Assembly: GCA_944470555.2 (NCBI GenBank)
Contig: OX104129.1
Span: 67,511,747 to 67,575,746, forward strand
Source: Heterobilharzia americana
Taxonomy: Eukaryota > Platyhelminthes > Trematoda > Strigeidida > Schistosomatidae
DNA: 64,000 nucleotides
Direction of reading: 5' to 3'
Shown: positions 12,119 through 23,179 of the stretch, piece after piece
Layout: every line of letters begins with the position of its first letter
Position numbering within the stretch: position 1 is the first letter of the stretch
The notes under the pieces: model-generated
The model's input: only the letters and a program-made list of their open reading frames with translations
Database searches by the model: none
What the model was told of the DNA's origin: nothing
Translations under genes and position numbers: made by a program

Positions 12119-13760
12119 TCCTGGTTATTTGATATAGTGTTGTCAGGTCTCTGTTTCTCCTGCAGCATTTTCTGTTCCAGTTGCCAATGTGTCGTAGAAC
12201 TGTGTTTTATTTTTACGTGCACTCCTCCCCATTTCTTTGTCCAGTGTAGTGTTTCATAGGTTGTGTTCAGTTCCTCTTCTCGTTGCTCACTTTACTGGTT
12301 CATCTGCTTCACCAACAGCAGCTTCACCTTCAACAGCTCACCACCTCTATCTGCTTCCATCTGTCCATCGAGATCTATTCCTTGTCATGTCTTACTTCAT
12401 CTTCCTTCCTAACACAGTTCTGCAGGTCTCTTTCCACATAGCTTTCTAAGAGTTCAAGTGTTTCTCCACGCAGATTTCTTCCCGGATGGTGCTCAATATC
12501 TCTCATTTTGTCCTGATGACTGACTCACGTGAAGATGTCACTTGCGGTTCCGTTTCATTTCAGTTTCTGTTCTGGGTGTTCAACCTGAACTCTGGTCCAT
12601 CACTAACTTCTGTGAAGGTCTTAATTTGATTTTGCAGTTAGGTTCCTTGCACTAGACAGTGAGTGGTGCGAACCTACATCTGCTCCCCTTCTTGATCTGA
12701 TCTTGTGTCCATTAGGCTGTTTCTCCACTTTCTTCACATTGAGATGAAGTCGATCTGATGTTGAGTGTATCCATCTGGTGTCTGGTGAAATCGAATCCAT
12801 GTCGCTGCCTTGTGAATACCCTTGTGTTAATATACACTATCTTCAATCATCAAATCAATAAATGTGTAGACGTCTGCAAACAGTTCCCCATCCTCATTCC
12901 TCATTTCACCGAGTGCTTCCCGGCCCAGAATGAGTTCTCTTCCTGTGCTGTTTGCTTCCAGTTTAGCATTCATGTCACCACACCCACTAAAATTTTGATG
13001 TAACCGTCGTCAACTGGGGTGTGGTCCCTTCCAGAACTGATTGCAGTTGTCTGTAGAATTCCTCCTTCTTCTCTTCGTCTGCATTATTTGTAGGTGCGTA
13101 GCGTAGCATTGTATGCTCGTGACTTTCCTTCCATTTAAGTTGATTCCATCTTGCTGTCATGATCCTGCAGAAGGAGACTGGTTCTCACCGCATGAGAGTG
13201 AGCCTTCGATGTTCTTGGAGACATAATGATAGCCACTCCCTCCGTGTGCTGGTGGTTGTCGTCTGGGTGACAATATCAGAGTAGATTATCGACTCTCCAG
13301 TTGACAGTTAGGAGAGTCCACTTCCACTCCAGCTGCTTATCTCTGGCAGATTCCTAATACTTCCATGCCATACCTTCTCACTTCTTCTACAATCTGGGCA
13401 TCCCTGCTAGGTTCATACATGGTGCGGACATTCCATATTGACAGCCTAACTTTCACTTTCTTCGAGAGAGAGAGAGAGAGAGAAACACATGGGCCAATTG
13501 GCTTCCCGAAGGCTTTCAGCAACTGGCGTCATTTTGTCCCTCTAATCCCAGCAAAGAATAAGTTCAATTTCATGCTTTATATTGTCTTTGGGCTTTGAAG
13601 TTTGTTTTGCAGCTGGATTGGTTTTCCGGTGTAGGGTTGCTAGCCCTATGCCCAACTTTCGCTGTTTATCTGGGCTTAGGACTGGCTAGTTACTATTGAA
13701 CTAGTTACCTAGGCAAGGTAGAGACCAGTCTATTAGTGAGCCCTAAATTAATTCTAGTCA
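12119..13760 (-). mobile_element. RTE-type retrotransposon A5, 5' UTR and endonuclease half
   Basis: On the minus strand the leader (13760-13560) matches the start of the nearly full-length copy at 47988. Then comes VRLSIWNVRTMYEPSRDAQ (13490-13400), the N-terminal strand of an AP-type endonuclease, followed by E(V)LGICQ. Farther on, the catalytic-domain blocks can be followed through many stops to about 12500. RT sequence is missing. A short (GA)n run lies at 13463-13482. Together with A4 it forms a tail-to-tail pair of unlike halves. Confidence 0.75.
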
Positions 13761-13829
13761 GCCTTAGCTTGATGTTCAGTTGCGCTTAGCAAGATTAAAA
13801 CAGAATACGGAGCAAGTACCCACAGCTCC

Positions 13830-14290
13830 AAAGAAAACTTTTTTATCAACGTTGGTTTCAAAGATGATACGGCATCACAGATCCTTAAGAATCGACTGTC
13901 CAACTCTGAAATCTACAGATCACCTTTTTTAGTGAGCAATTGGTTCCGGATTACGTTAAGGATAGGTTGCTGTTTTGGGCCACTTCAATGTGTGTCTACA
14001 AAATTATTTGTCCCTGTGAAGCTAGCTGGATATGTCACACAATGCGCACACCCTCCAAACGTATTTCTGAACAAGTTTTTGTCGAAAAGAGAATGTAAAT
14101 CAATTAACTATTCAATTATTGAACATATGGTCAACTCTGGACATATAGATTGACTAGAGCCCTTCTTCAGTGTCATTTATACAGATAAAGGGAACATTTC
14201 AAAAAGGGCATACGTTCAACTATCTTAAAAGTTTTAGAAAAACAGATATACAGCTCTAAGAAGTGATGAATAGACTTATCAATATATGAG
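13830..14290 (+). mobile_element. Penelope-like GIY-YIG fragment, family E
   Basis: At 13986-14045 one frame reads CVYKIICPCEASWICHTMR, the C-x-Y-x-F-x-C-x-C-G-A-S-Y-I-G start of a GIY-YIG domain, followed by SKRISEQ. Downstream another frame gives INYSIIEHMVNSGH, the usual next helix of this family. It is more decayed than the copies near 39640 and 42960. No RT part is attached. Confidence 0.55.
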
Positions 14291-14784
14291 TAATAATTCT
14301 GAAATCAAAAGTTCAAGATAAGCAGAAAAATTTGGAGTGTGAATACAAATCTGTTGGGAATTTGGGATGCTTATCTGCAGGATGATTACTTTTCATGATT
14401 TACTGTCTTGATAACCAGTACCTAGCTATCTGGCTACAATAAGAAATAGATTATGAACAAATTAAGTCAAAAATGTAAATAAATTTCACCACAAAACACC
14501 CAGAAGTATAATCAAACTGAAACGCTTTCATAGATTTTGAAGAATTTCTCCTAAGCAAAAGATATAATGTCGTCTTATCCAACAGTTTTCAAGCAATTTT
14601 AACAAATAATTTACAAACTAATTCATTTTTGTTCAAATCTATCAAAGTATTTGAAAAGAACAAAGAATAACAATGGGAGTAGGATAGAAATGATGCACTC
14701 TATTTTGGTGGTATCCTGTCAACTGCTTATCAAAGCTTTCTACCCGAACTAAAGCAGATATGTAAGAGTTTATTAAGAGTTTTC
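14291..14784. other. No gene recognised
   Basis: AT-rich sequence without a motif I can name. Confidence 0.35.
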
Positions 14785-15795
14785 CTATAAACTTATGACG
14801 ACTAGTGGTGTCAGCCTGGGATGCTCACTGTCACCATTCCTGTTTAACTTCGTCATAGACGTACTAATGGACATAAGCTAAGCTGCGTCTAACTCCTCAG
14901 GAATTGGTTGATCATCTAATCCCTGGAAGCCGCTTGAGTAATTTAGAGCCTACAGAAGATATTGTCCTGTGAGGTGAAAACACAAACAAATTGAAAAAGT
15001 CTTTTGAACGCGTTGGGCAGAAAACTGAGTATGTTTGGCATGAACCTTGCACTTGTCAGATGTAATGTGATGCTCAAGAACTGGTCTGCAACCACTCCTA
15101 GTTTAATGATGGGGAGTGAAGTCGTGGAATATGTCGATCACTTCACTTAATCGGGGAGTTGTATCAGCCTGAACGTGCTAGTTGTTGACGAAATCTTAAC
15201 TCGGATATGGAAGGCCCATTTCGCATTTGTCAACTCTCGTCCTCTGTAACGACAACTGGCGAGATATCCGGCTATCAATGAGAGGATGAGTTTACTGCGT
15301 TACCACAGTCCATTGTGTCCTATTGCACGACTGTGAGACATGGAATTTGAAAGCAGAAGGCATGAAGCGGTTAAAGGATTTTGATCATAGGTGTCTCTGT
15401 AGCAATGCTCGCGTTTAGTGTAATCACCCTGTGAGCAATGTTGAGGTCAGGTGAATGGTATTAGACATGACAGAGAAGTGGACTGATAAGGTTGTGGACC
15501 CGAATCGACGGAGATAGCTTGGACATGTACTGCGCAAGCAGAGCCACCACCTACGTCAACGTGTAATCCTAGAAGAATTTGGACTACGTTTGGACAGGGT
15601 TGAGAATGGCCATATCAAGACTTGGAAACAGTCCCAGAAGTCTCTTATTGTTGGTTTGAGCCATATGCGAGATATGCATGATCTGGCTGAGATCCTCGAG
15701 ACGATATAAACTAGTGGTTGAGAAGTCTTGGTGACATGATTGAAAATTGGTCGCAGTGGAGCAGATGCATTCAGTCAGTGACATCTTCTAAAGCT
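14785..15795 (+). mobile_element. SR2/SjR2-like RTE retrotransposon fragment B1
   Basis: Translating with frame changes gives GCSLSPFLFNFVIDV (14815-14865), the RT motif after the G-x-R/S-x-G turn. An E-D-I-V-L segment near 14950 stands for the YADDIVLLG active-site region, and KCNVMLKNW and the downstream F-x-Y-L-G region follow. Then come the C-terminal W-x-L-K-x-E-x-M block (15340-15375) and a H-V-L-R segment (15520-15535) before the end. The order of landmarks is that of schistosome SR2/SjR2-type RTE elements. The copy is 5'-truncated and has many stops. It is a different lineage from family A. Confidence 0.7.
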
Positions 15796-16246
15796 TGAAT
15801 ATTTACATCAATTGTTATCGTCAAATTGTTTACTAGCTCAAACTACTTGATCTACTTTGAAATCACTCCTCTTCTATTCACCTCTTCTTTGCAACTGGCA
15901 ACTTGAACTCAGGTACTTGTGTGAGAAGTTCTACGTTGAATCTGTCAGTCAGTCAGTCAGTAGATGGCTTCCAACCAACTACTATTTTCAATGTATTAAT
16001 GATGGTTCACTTCTTCGAAGATGATTCTTCTCATAAGTTTTTTTGATTGAGAAAACTTTCAAGAGTCCATCTTTTTCCTAAGTGTTTGTAAAGATTCTAA
16101 GATTTACTGGGATATAAAATGTATTCGAGATTAATGAATTCAAGGAGAGTTGTAATCTACGTTAAGTGGATTAACCACGTCCTGAAATAAATGTTGCCTC
16201 CGTAGCGTAAATAAGTGTTAATCAAGCTGACTTACTGAATGAAAAT
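15796..16246. other. No gene recognised
   Basis: It contains a short GTCA tandem run near 15944-15960. Nothing else stands out. Confidence 0.35.
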
Positions 16247-17398
16247 AATTCATCAACTTACTAAACATTTAAAGCAACTGGTCCCTTTTATAACTTTAAA
16301 AAACATAATGAGAAAACGAAGATTATTTGAAACAAGTCCTGATGTATTAGTGCTATACATTTCAGACAGTTTGATCACACACATGAACTTGTCGAACTAT
16401 TTATGTGAAAACTTACGAAAAGTGTCAATGAAGTCAATAGGAAATGTAGAAATAGGAAAGGCAAGGAAAAGACAATTTAAACGCGGTTTAGTTGGATGCT
16501 TATTCAACAAGATAAACCACATCTGCATCTATGACACCAAGGAGGAAGAAACCAACTTACTGACGATAACACTGATACAGAATGGCTAACCGTTGAGATG
16601 CAAAGATTATGTATCATTGGAAAGTACACAGTGTTCCCTTGCTAAGATGAATGTCTACATCTCATTACCATTTAGAGGTGATTCACATAGCTTTGTTGTG
16701 AAGAAAAGACTTAGATCAGCCATCTGTAGAATATATAATCCAGCCAAGGTCATCATCATGGAGAAGACAAAGTCCATGTTACAGCACAAACCAAAACAAC
16801 ATATAAATGATTACATCACATCCCACTGTGTTTATCAATTTACATCCATTTGTGGACACACATACATAGGGAGGAGTAATCATGATATGCAGTTAAGGAA
16901 GGTTGAACATGTACCTAAGTGGCTACAAAAACAAATGATCTCAACAGATCCGATAAGTGCAGGAGACAAACATCCATCTTCGTCTATCGCTTAACATATA
17001 CTAGAAACCAACCCCAGGGTAGACATAAAAATAGCCTTTAAAAGTACTACATAAAAGTGGTCGGAGCCGAGTGCTTAAATTTATTGAAGCTCTTGTCATC
17101 CGTAAATTTAAACCCCCTTTATGTATACAAAAACAATTTGTACTCACGTTGAATCTACCTTGGTAGTATTGATTTTAATTTTGATACCAAGAGTAAGGTT
17201 TTCCTTTTTTTCTATCCCTTCCTATTCCTCTATGTTTCCTATCAACCTCATTGACACTTTTCGTAAATTTTCACATAAATAGTTCGACAAGTTCATGTAT
17301 GTGATCAGATTGTTCGAAATGTATAGCACTAATACATCAGGACTTGTTTCAGATAATCTTCATCTTCTTATTACGCTGGTTAAATTCATCAACTTACT
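16247..17398 (+). mobile_element. Penelope-like element D1 with 16-bp target duplication and inverted ends
   Basis: The direct repeat aattcatcaacttact at 16247-16262 and 17383-17398 bounds a 1120-base insert. Positions 16270-16460 and 17200-17380 are inverted copies of each other. Between them, 16593-16994 keeps an open frame of 133 codons. It has the linker MNVYISLPFRGDSHSF, KKRLRSAI, and the GIY-YIG start HCVYQFTSICGHTYIGRSN followed by VEHVPKWLQKQ. The RT domain is absent, so the copy is 5'-truncated and an inverted copy of its 3' end is attached at the truncated side. A relative lies at 51885-52821 on the other strand. Confidence 0.85.
16593..16994 (+). pseudogene. Penelope GIY-YIG endonuclease domain (element D1)
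   Basis: An open frame of 133 codons within D1. The first 60 residues are the linker between RT thumb and endonuclease (LPFRGD, then VVKKRLRSAI). Residues 82-115 carry the GIY-YIG signature with CVYQF and CGHTYIGR, a conserved Arg (MQLRK) and Glu-His (VEH). In intact Penelope-like elements this domain nicks the target and works in cis with the RT. Here there is no RT, so it is a remnant even though it has no internal stop. An upstream open frame (16239-16589) covers the inverted end and is not an independent gene. Confidence 0.7.
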
Positions 17399-17929
17399 TT
17401 TATATCTCACAAAAGAATCACCTTTTGACTGATCATCCTTTAAAATTAAATTTCCTGATCAAAATGATTGACATAAAATACACAAATATAATTTACTTTA
17501 CTATAGAAACATTTTCATATAATTTCTAAGAATAAAAGGAAAGTGATTGACAAGTTGATGAGTGTAAGAAGTAAAAATCTCATCTCAGTTCCTAGAAAAT
17601 TCATAACAAGTCTTTCATTGAAAGTATTTTCCACTGTTTTATTTATTGATTTAGACATTATTATCATTACCTTCATCATTTCTTAGTCAAGGAGTCTATG
17701 AGTCATCTAGAAGAGATTGAAAAATATGATGAACCAGACTATGAGCTATATCAAAACATTGAGCAGTAGATTTTACGCCCTAAAACGTTTTATCAAACAT
17801 GTAAACAAAAGCGAGGGAAACTGCTAAGAATTTATTGTTTTTTTTGCATCAAATTTACAATTATTTCCTTTCCTAGGAAACTTTGCAAGATGTCCTACTG
17901 ACTGACATGATGTGCGTGTAAACTGCTCA
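17399..17929. other. No gene recognised
   Basis: A pyrimidine tract with AG at 17877-17878 followed by about 13 open codons looks like an exon start. However, the reading phase does not fit the neighbouring exons and no strong donor follows. Confidence 0.3.
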
Positions 17930-18290
17930 CACACACACGTACCGCGTTAGTTGGTTGGAGGCAGTCGGTAGGAAGCCCTCCTCGACCTACATTTTATGCT
18001 AGTTGGCATTCGTCTGCAAGACGTGTCTGCAATCTCGACGGGACTGATGGCCCACCTATGATTCGAACCCGTGTCAGCCTAGTGTGGTAGTCAGCGAGTT
18101 TAACACTGAGCTATTCGGGCCACGATCGGCGTCCTGTAGGACTAGGTTATATATGTTGATTGGTGAAGAAAGAGCAACCTGTTTGGTATCGTAATGTGGC
18201 GATGTTGCACATATGATGGATAGGATTCGATCTGTTCTCAGGACTAGACAATATCAAACTGGTTGCTCTCACGTGACTAATCAGTGCACA
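17930..18290. repeat. tRNA-derived SINE family 2, composite
   Basis: The minus strand 18130-18060 has an A-box-like AATAGCTCAGTGTTAAA and a B-box-like GGGTTCGAATC, and the SINE body continues down to about 17935. The tail segment of the same family (GGACTAGACAATATCAAACTG and neighbours, 18190-18290) is present on the plus strand. The two halves are therefore inverted relative to each other, as in the SINE at 21777-22277. Confidence 0.55.
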
Positions 18291-18679
18291 TACACACGTG
18301 CTGTTTACTAGGATAACTAAAAGTAGTTCACTCACTTCAAATCACACGAATTAGTGTTCTATGGAAACAGATTGAGTACACATTGATGAAGTGTTCAAGT
18401 GGCCTCAATTTTGGCTAGTTGCAGAAGTGAAACAACGTTAGATATAACTGAAGCAGTTCTTTACATTGAGACTGAGACGCCACAGTGACATATTCTGCCA
18501 CAATAGCCCACTTGAAATGCATTATTTGATATTATTGAGCAGTTTGAATTGTAATGCACACTAAAAACTCTATTTTTTGTTCCATAAACAACAACTTATC
18601 TTCATTTAACTTTCGTGTCCATTCACCCTTGAAGGTCACATTACATGTTCAACTTAACGAAAATAACCAACAGAATAAT

Positions 18680-18960
18680 ATAGGAGTAAAACTTGGGCAC
18701 CACACCAAGTTATAATTCCCTTTCAGTTGGTTTATCAAATTTATCAAACAATGAAACAGTATATAAAGCAACTGGTCCGTTTCACAAATTTAAACAGCGT
18801 AATGAGAAGACGAAGATTATCTTAAACATGTGATGCATTAGCGCTATATCATATATTTCAGATAAGCTTCGTCTTCTCATTACGCTGTTTAAATGAAACA
18901 GTATAAATTACCTGATAACGTTTCGGACAAAGTTATTGTCCGTTATCATGCTAAATTAAG
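18680..18960 (-). mobile_element. Penelope family C end fragment interrupted by a palindromic insertion
   Basis: 18680-18763 and 18892-18960 together match the non-coding end of family C Penelope copies: aagagtaaaacttgggcac-like start, then acagtat, then acgttt and gtcc-gtta. The two halves are separated by the 128-base foldback annotated separately. Confidence 0.6.
18750..18905. mobile_element. 128-bp palindromic Penelope family D insertion with 14-bp target duplication
   Basis: The direct repeat aatgaaacagtata lies at 18750-18763 and 18892-18905. The insert 18764-18891 consists almost only of the outer end of family D in two inverted copies: 18788-18822 and 18860-18894 pair over about 35 bases (taaacagcgtaatgagaag and its complement). 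The loop of about 37 bases contains the gcattagcgc hairpin region. It has no coding capacity. It looks like an extreme 5'-truncated version of the head-to-head arrangement in D1 and D2. Confidence 0.8.
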
Positions 18961-19076
18961 TGATAGAAGATATTTAGGTTGTCCGATCACTAAATTCAGC
19001 TAACCTGAGGTTGGTAGACTGTGATAAGATATCTGGAATTTCGATAGCGCAATTACAAGACAAAGTTTCTTTTAAT

Positions 19077-20368
19077 AGACCGATTAGTTCAGTCCAATTA
19101 GTAACGGAAACTTACAAGGAATAACACCCAAAACTATACCGTCGCACAAATAGTAACTATCGTGACTCGGTGGTTTACTGGACAACTCTATGGCGTGCAT
19201 TTAAACTGGTCAGTCCTAGTTTCAAGGCTTAATGTGAACAACATTACTCTCTGGGAAGTGGGTATATCTAGCTGATGAGTGCTAAACAGGAAGAAACACG
19301 CGTTCTGGGTTCCTGTGCTAGCCACTATACCTCATTAAAACCAAATTGTTTTCTCTATACTGTACGAGGTAGCACGATGACAGATTAATTGTATACCTAA
19401 TTACCTATGAAAAAAGTGTGTTCATTCATTTTCAACCTACCTGTTAACTACGAAATCTGCGAAAGATACCCATCAAGACATGAAACAGGAACGAGTATTT
19501 CAATGAACAGTCTCTTTTCGATGTTTACATCTTCAAAGCTGTACAGTCCCAAATTTATATATTCTTCTTGTGTCAGGATATGATGGTTAAAGGTGGTTTG
19601 TCAAGTATGGCAACAAAGATAGCATCAATACATGAACTTTGAAACAGTTAGTCCCTTTTAGGAATTTCGATAGCGTAATTAGAAGACGAAGTTTATTTGA
19701 ACAGTGTGTGATGTATTTTTGCAATACATTTCGAACAGTCTGAACACACATTTACTCATCAAGTCAATATATATTAAACCGAAGAATAAATGGAAGGATA
19801 AATACAACAGTTAACATAATAGGGAGATTAAAATTAAGAAAGGTGAGAAGAAACAGGAAGAGTGACATAGTTGATACTAATCTTGGTAAGAAAACAAAGT
19901 TCACCAAGGTAGGCGTAGTGTAAGAACAAATTGTTCTTGTACACATAGAAGTGGTTTCAGTTTGTGTATAGCTATGGCTTCCACAAATCTCAATATACGT
20001 CACCGACTGTTTCTATATAAAACTTTGAAAGCTGTCTGAACATTAATTCTCTGACCTGTTTCTATGATATGATAGATGAAGAGGGTCGTCTCCCACCAGC
20101 CTTCATCACTGCTTCCCAGTCAATTTGTTTTTGAAGCCATTTAGGTACATGTTCTCCCACCCTCAACTGCATGGCTGGATTATCCCTCCCTATGTATTTG
20201 TGACCATAAACACATGTAAATTGGTAAACACAATGGGATGTGCCATTTGTGACTTGGTAACGTGTAATCATGGCCTAAGACAAACTCCCATTAATTAAGT
20301 GAAAGTCCCTAAAAGTTAATGCATTTCTTACAGCTTAAAGATTGAAATCGTCGGAAAGCTCTTCACTG
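19077..20368 (-). repeat. Left arm of 3.2-kb inverted repeat (Penelope family D)
   Basis: Positions 19077-20368 are repeated in reverse complement at 20542-22323, once a SINE insertion is removed from the right arm. Pairing positions sum to 40887 over the outer part and 40910 near the centre. The arm includes a GIY-YIG frame at 20062-20271 and family D end sequence around 19640-19760. A 240-base open frame at 19764-20003 has an identical translation in the other arm, so the arms are extremely similar. About 118 bases (20144-20262) have no counterpart in the right arm. Confidence 0.9.
20062..20271 (-). pseudogene. GIY-YIG domain in left arm of inverted repeat
   Basis: The minus strand encodes HCVYQFTCVYGHKYIGRDN, then QLRVGEHVPKWLQKQ, closely related to D1. 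The start is truncated at the centre of the inverted repeat. The right arm has lost this part: from the codons just before HCVY through KWL the sequence there is an unrelated 83-base stretch resembling the end of a family C Penelope. Confidence 0.7.
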
Positions 20369-20541
20369 TTATTAAAATAGGAAAAACTGATGAATAGTGA
20401 ATACTTATGAAAATGGATGCTAAGAGCTTCGCGGATGCAGAGAATATGAGGATATAATGCCTTCGGAAGTTTAATTCTCAACTTATGAATGAATTTTAAC
20501 GAAGAAGTTATTGAGTGAACTTTTAAGAAGAACAAGTGTTC
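20369..20541. other. Spacer at the centre of the inverted repeat
   Basis: 173 bases of unique sequence between the arms. No motif was recognised. Confidence 0.8.
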
Positions 20542-22323
20542 CAGTGAAGAGCTTTCCGCGATTTCAATCTTTAAGCTGTAAGAAATGCATTAACTTTTAG
20601 GGACTTTCACTTAATTGATGGGAGTTTGTCTTAGGCCGTGATTACACGTTACCAAGTCACAAATGACATATTTAACACTATCGAGCATACCAACTAGTGG
20701 GACAGTATTATTTACTACATTACGTTTTGGATGTAATTTACTATCCATGGCTTCAAAAACAAATTGACTGGGAAGCAGTGATGAAGGCTGGTGGGAGACG
20801 ACCCTCTTCATCTATCATATCATAGAAACAGGTCAGAGAATTAATGTTCAGACAGCTTTCAAAGTTTTATATAGAAACAGTCGGTGACGTATATTGAGAT
20901 TTGTGGAAGCCATAGCTATACACAAACTGAAACCACTTCTATGTGTACAAGAACAATTTGTTCTTACACTACGCCTACCTTGGTGAACTTTGTTTTCTTA
21001 CCAAGATTAGTATCAACTATGTCACTCTTCCTGTTTCTTCTCACCTTTCTTAATTTTAATCTCCCTATTATGTTAACTGTTGTATTTATCCTTCCATTTA
21101 TTCTTCGGTTTAATATATATTGACTTGATGAGTAAATGTGTGTTCAGACTGTTCGAAATGTATTGCAAAAATACATCACACACTGTTCAAATAAACTTCG
21201 TCTTCTAATTACGCTATCGAAATTCCTAAAAGGGACTAACTGTTTCAAAGTTCATGTATTGATGCTATCTTTGTTGCCATACTTGACAAACCACCTTTAA
21301 CCATCATATCCTGACACAAGAAGAATATATAAATTTGGGACTGTACAGCTTTGAAGATGTAAACATCGAAAAGAGACTGTTCATTGAAATACTCGTTCCT
21401 GTTTCATGTCTTGATGGGTATCTTTCGCAGATTTCGTAGTTAACAGGTAGGTTGAAAATGAATGAACACACTTTTTTCATAGGTAATTAGGTATACAATT
21501 AATCTGTCATCGTGCTACCTCGTACAGTATAGAGAAAACAATTTGGTTTTAATGAGGTATAGTGGCTAGCACAGGAACCCAGAACGCGTGTTTCTTCCTG
21601 TTTAGCACTCATCAGCTAGATATACCCACTTCCCAGAGAGTAATGTTGTTCACATTAAGCCTTGAAACTAGGACTGACCAGTTTAAATGCACGCCATAGA
21701 GTTGTCCAGTAAACCACCGAGTCACGATAGTTACTATTTGTGCGACGGTATAGTTTTGGGTGTTATTCCTTGTAAGTGTTATTTGGTTGAAGGCAATCTT
21801 AGGACCTAGGTTTCGTGCCTTCTGGCACTCGTCAGCAAGGCGTATCTGCAACCTCGACAGTGACTGACATCCCTCCTGAGATTCGAACCCACTGAGGACC
21901 AAACAACATGAAATCGGTTGTACTCCCGTGACTAATCAATGCATGTAAGCCAGTCCTATAGAAGGTCTATCGCCACCCGAATAGGTCAGTAGTAAAGTCG
22001 CTGACTGCAACACTAGGTGACGCGGGTTTGAATCTCAGGCGTGACATTAGTTCCGTCGAGATTGCATATGTTTCTTGCTGACGAGTGCCAAAAAGCACAA
22101 AACCTAGGTCCAGGGCTTCTTGCTGATTGCCTCCAACCAACTAACATCTACTACTGTGCACCACGATGCTAAGCTTTCTAGCTTGGTTGCCACATTGCAA
22201 ATATGATCGATAGAATTAGGTTTGCACACAGGACTAGACAACATGAAATTGGTTGCACTTCCGTGACCAATCAATACATTCCTTGTAAGTTTCCGTTACT
22301 AATTGGACTGAACTAATCGGTCT
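20542..22323 (+). repeat. Right arm of inverted repeat, broken by a SINE
   Basis: It is the reverse complement of 19077-20368. It is interrupted by 513 bases (a SINE of 501 bases plus one copy of a 12-base target duplication). The sum of paired coordinates changes from 40887 to 41400 across the insertion, exactly 513. Between about 20667 and 20749 the sequence differs from the left arm and instead reads like a family C end (acagtattatttactacat, then gttttggatgtaattta). Confidence 0.9.
21765..22289 (+). mobile_element. SINE family 2 insertion with 12-bp target duplication
   Basis: attccttgtaag lies at 21765-21776 and 22278-22289. The 501-base insert starts with an inverted piece (21777-21893, B-box-like GATTCGAACCC on the minus strand) and continues with a plus-strand copy whose tRNA-like head is at 21975-22035 (A-box-like AATAGGTCAGTAGTAAAG, B-box-like GGGTTTGAATCTC). 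It carries no protein. Because it is present in only one arm, it inserted after the inverted repeat formed. Confidence 0.8.
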
Positions 22324-22433
22324 CTACTGACATATATAAAATGAAATGCTCTTCTTAGATTCCACTGTTAATTATGAAATATATCTTTTCATTGTGTAAA
22401 ATCACTTTTCTTCCTTTTGTTTTCAACTTCAAG

Positions 22434-22520
22434 GTGTATTTTGGTGTTATCAAATACCTATTTATTGGTTTAAAGAACTGAAAACTATCTCGTTTGACAA
22501 ATTAGATTTGGAAGTTAAAG
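22434..22520 (+). CDS. Exon 1 (first one found) of an unidentified host gene
   Basis: A pyrimidine-rich tract (22406-22430) with AG at 22432-22433 precedes 87 bases that are open in one frame and end at a strong donor (gtaagt, 22521). The translation contains CYQIPIYWFKELK and ISFDKLDLEVK. The exon begins with two bases of a split codon and ends with the first base of another. That phase agrees with the next exon. Codons are normal for the genome and do not match any transposon. I do not recognise the protein. Earlier exons must exist to the left but I could not find them, perhaps because they lie outside the window. Confidence 0.6.
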
Positions 22521-22959
22521 GTAAGTCATAAGCTGGGAAATTGTTGAAACAAAAAGATACATTTAAGTTTAATCTTTTATCCTAAATGTTTACATAATCA
22601 CATAAATGAACTTCCAACCATGGCATATACAAGCAAAAGCACTTTACTGAAAGTGACTTTCTAGTCTGTATTCACAGTAAAACAAATTTTTCCATATTGA
22701 ACTGTTAAACCATTTCCAGTACAGCTTTATACACTCCACATATCAATATTTCTACTGTAAGTGAATCTAAATTATCGAGATTAGCGTACTTAAACATGAG
22801 TGGAACACTAGTCTTGAAATGCTTCCATATACTTATTTCAACATTTTTCAAGTTTTTTTACGTTTGAAAAACCCTAGAAGGGACCAAGTCTAAACAAAAT
22901 CAAAACTTCCATATAAGAAGACTAGTCTGTTTGATATAGCACACTGTGATACAGTATTG
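22521..22959. other. Intronic, nothing recognised except a Penelope end trace
   Basis: 22915-22965 resembles the outer end of a family C or related Penelope (tttgatatagcacactgtga). No coding segment was found. Confidence 0.3.
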
Positions 22960-23130
22960 TTTGTTAGATGACACTGACTAGATTTTTATTTCACTTCAGG
23001 CTGGAAGACCAGTGTTTGCTGGTCCGAACCCGGTTGCAGTCCAAATTTTAATTTCACCTTTAATCACCATCCAGTATACATCCAGAATCTAAGTCACATC
23101 ATTTTGATTGTCTGTGTGTTGTCACATGCA
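22960..23130 (+). repeat. tRNA-derived SINE family 1, partial
   Basis: The segment reads agatttttatttcacttcag, then CCGAACCCGG, then aattttaatttcacctttaa and ccatccagtata. The same ordered blocks border the tRNA-like heads at 43458-43700 and 43800-44040. The A box is missing here. Confidence 0.55.
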
Positions 23131-23179
23131 TAGCTATGATTGAGTTCTCTTGATCGCTCATCTTAATAAGGCTTGCCAG

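Noticed and set aside
17879..17920. Possible upstream exon of the host gene after a strong pyrimidine tract
   Set aside because: The only open frame has donors whose phase does not match the exon at 22434.
19764..21123. Two identical 79-residue hydrophobic frames that could be a duplicated membrane protein gene
   Set aside because: They lie in the arms of an inverted repeat made of Penelope end sequence, have no known motif, and are AT-rich chance frames; identity follows from arm identity.
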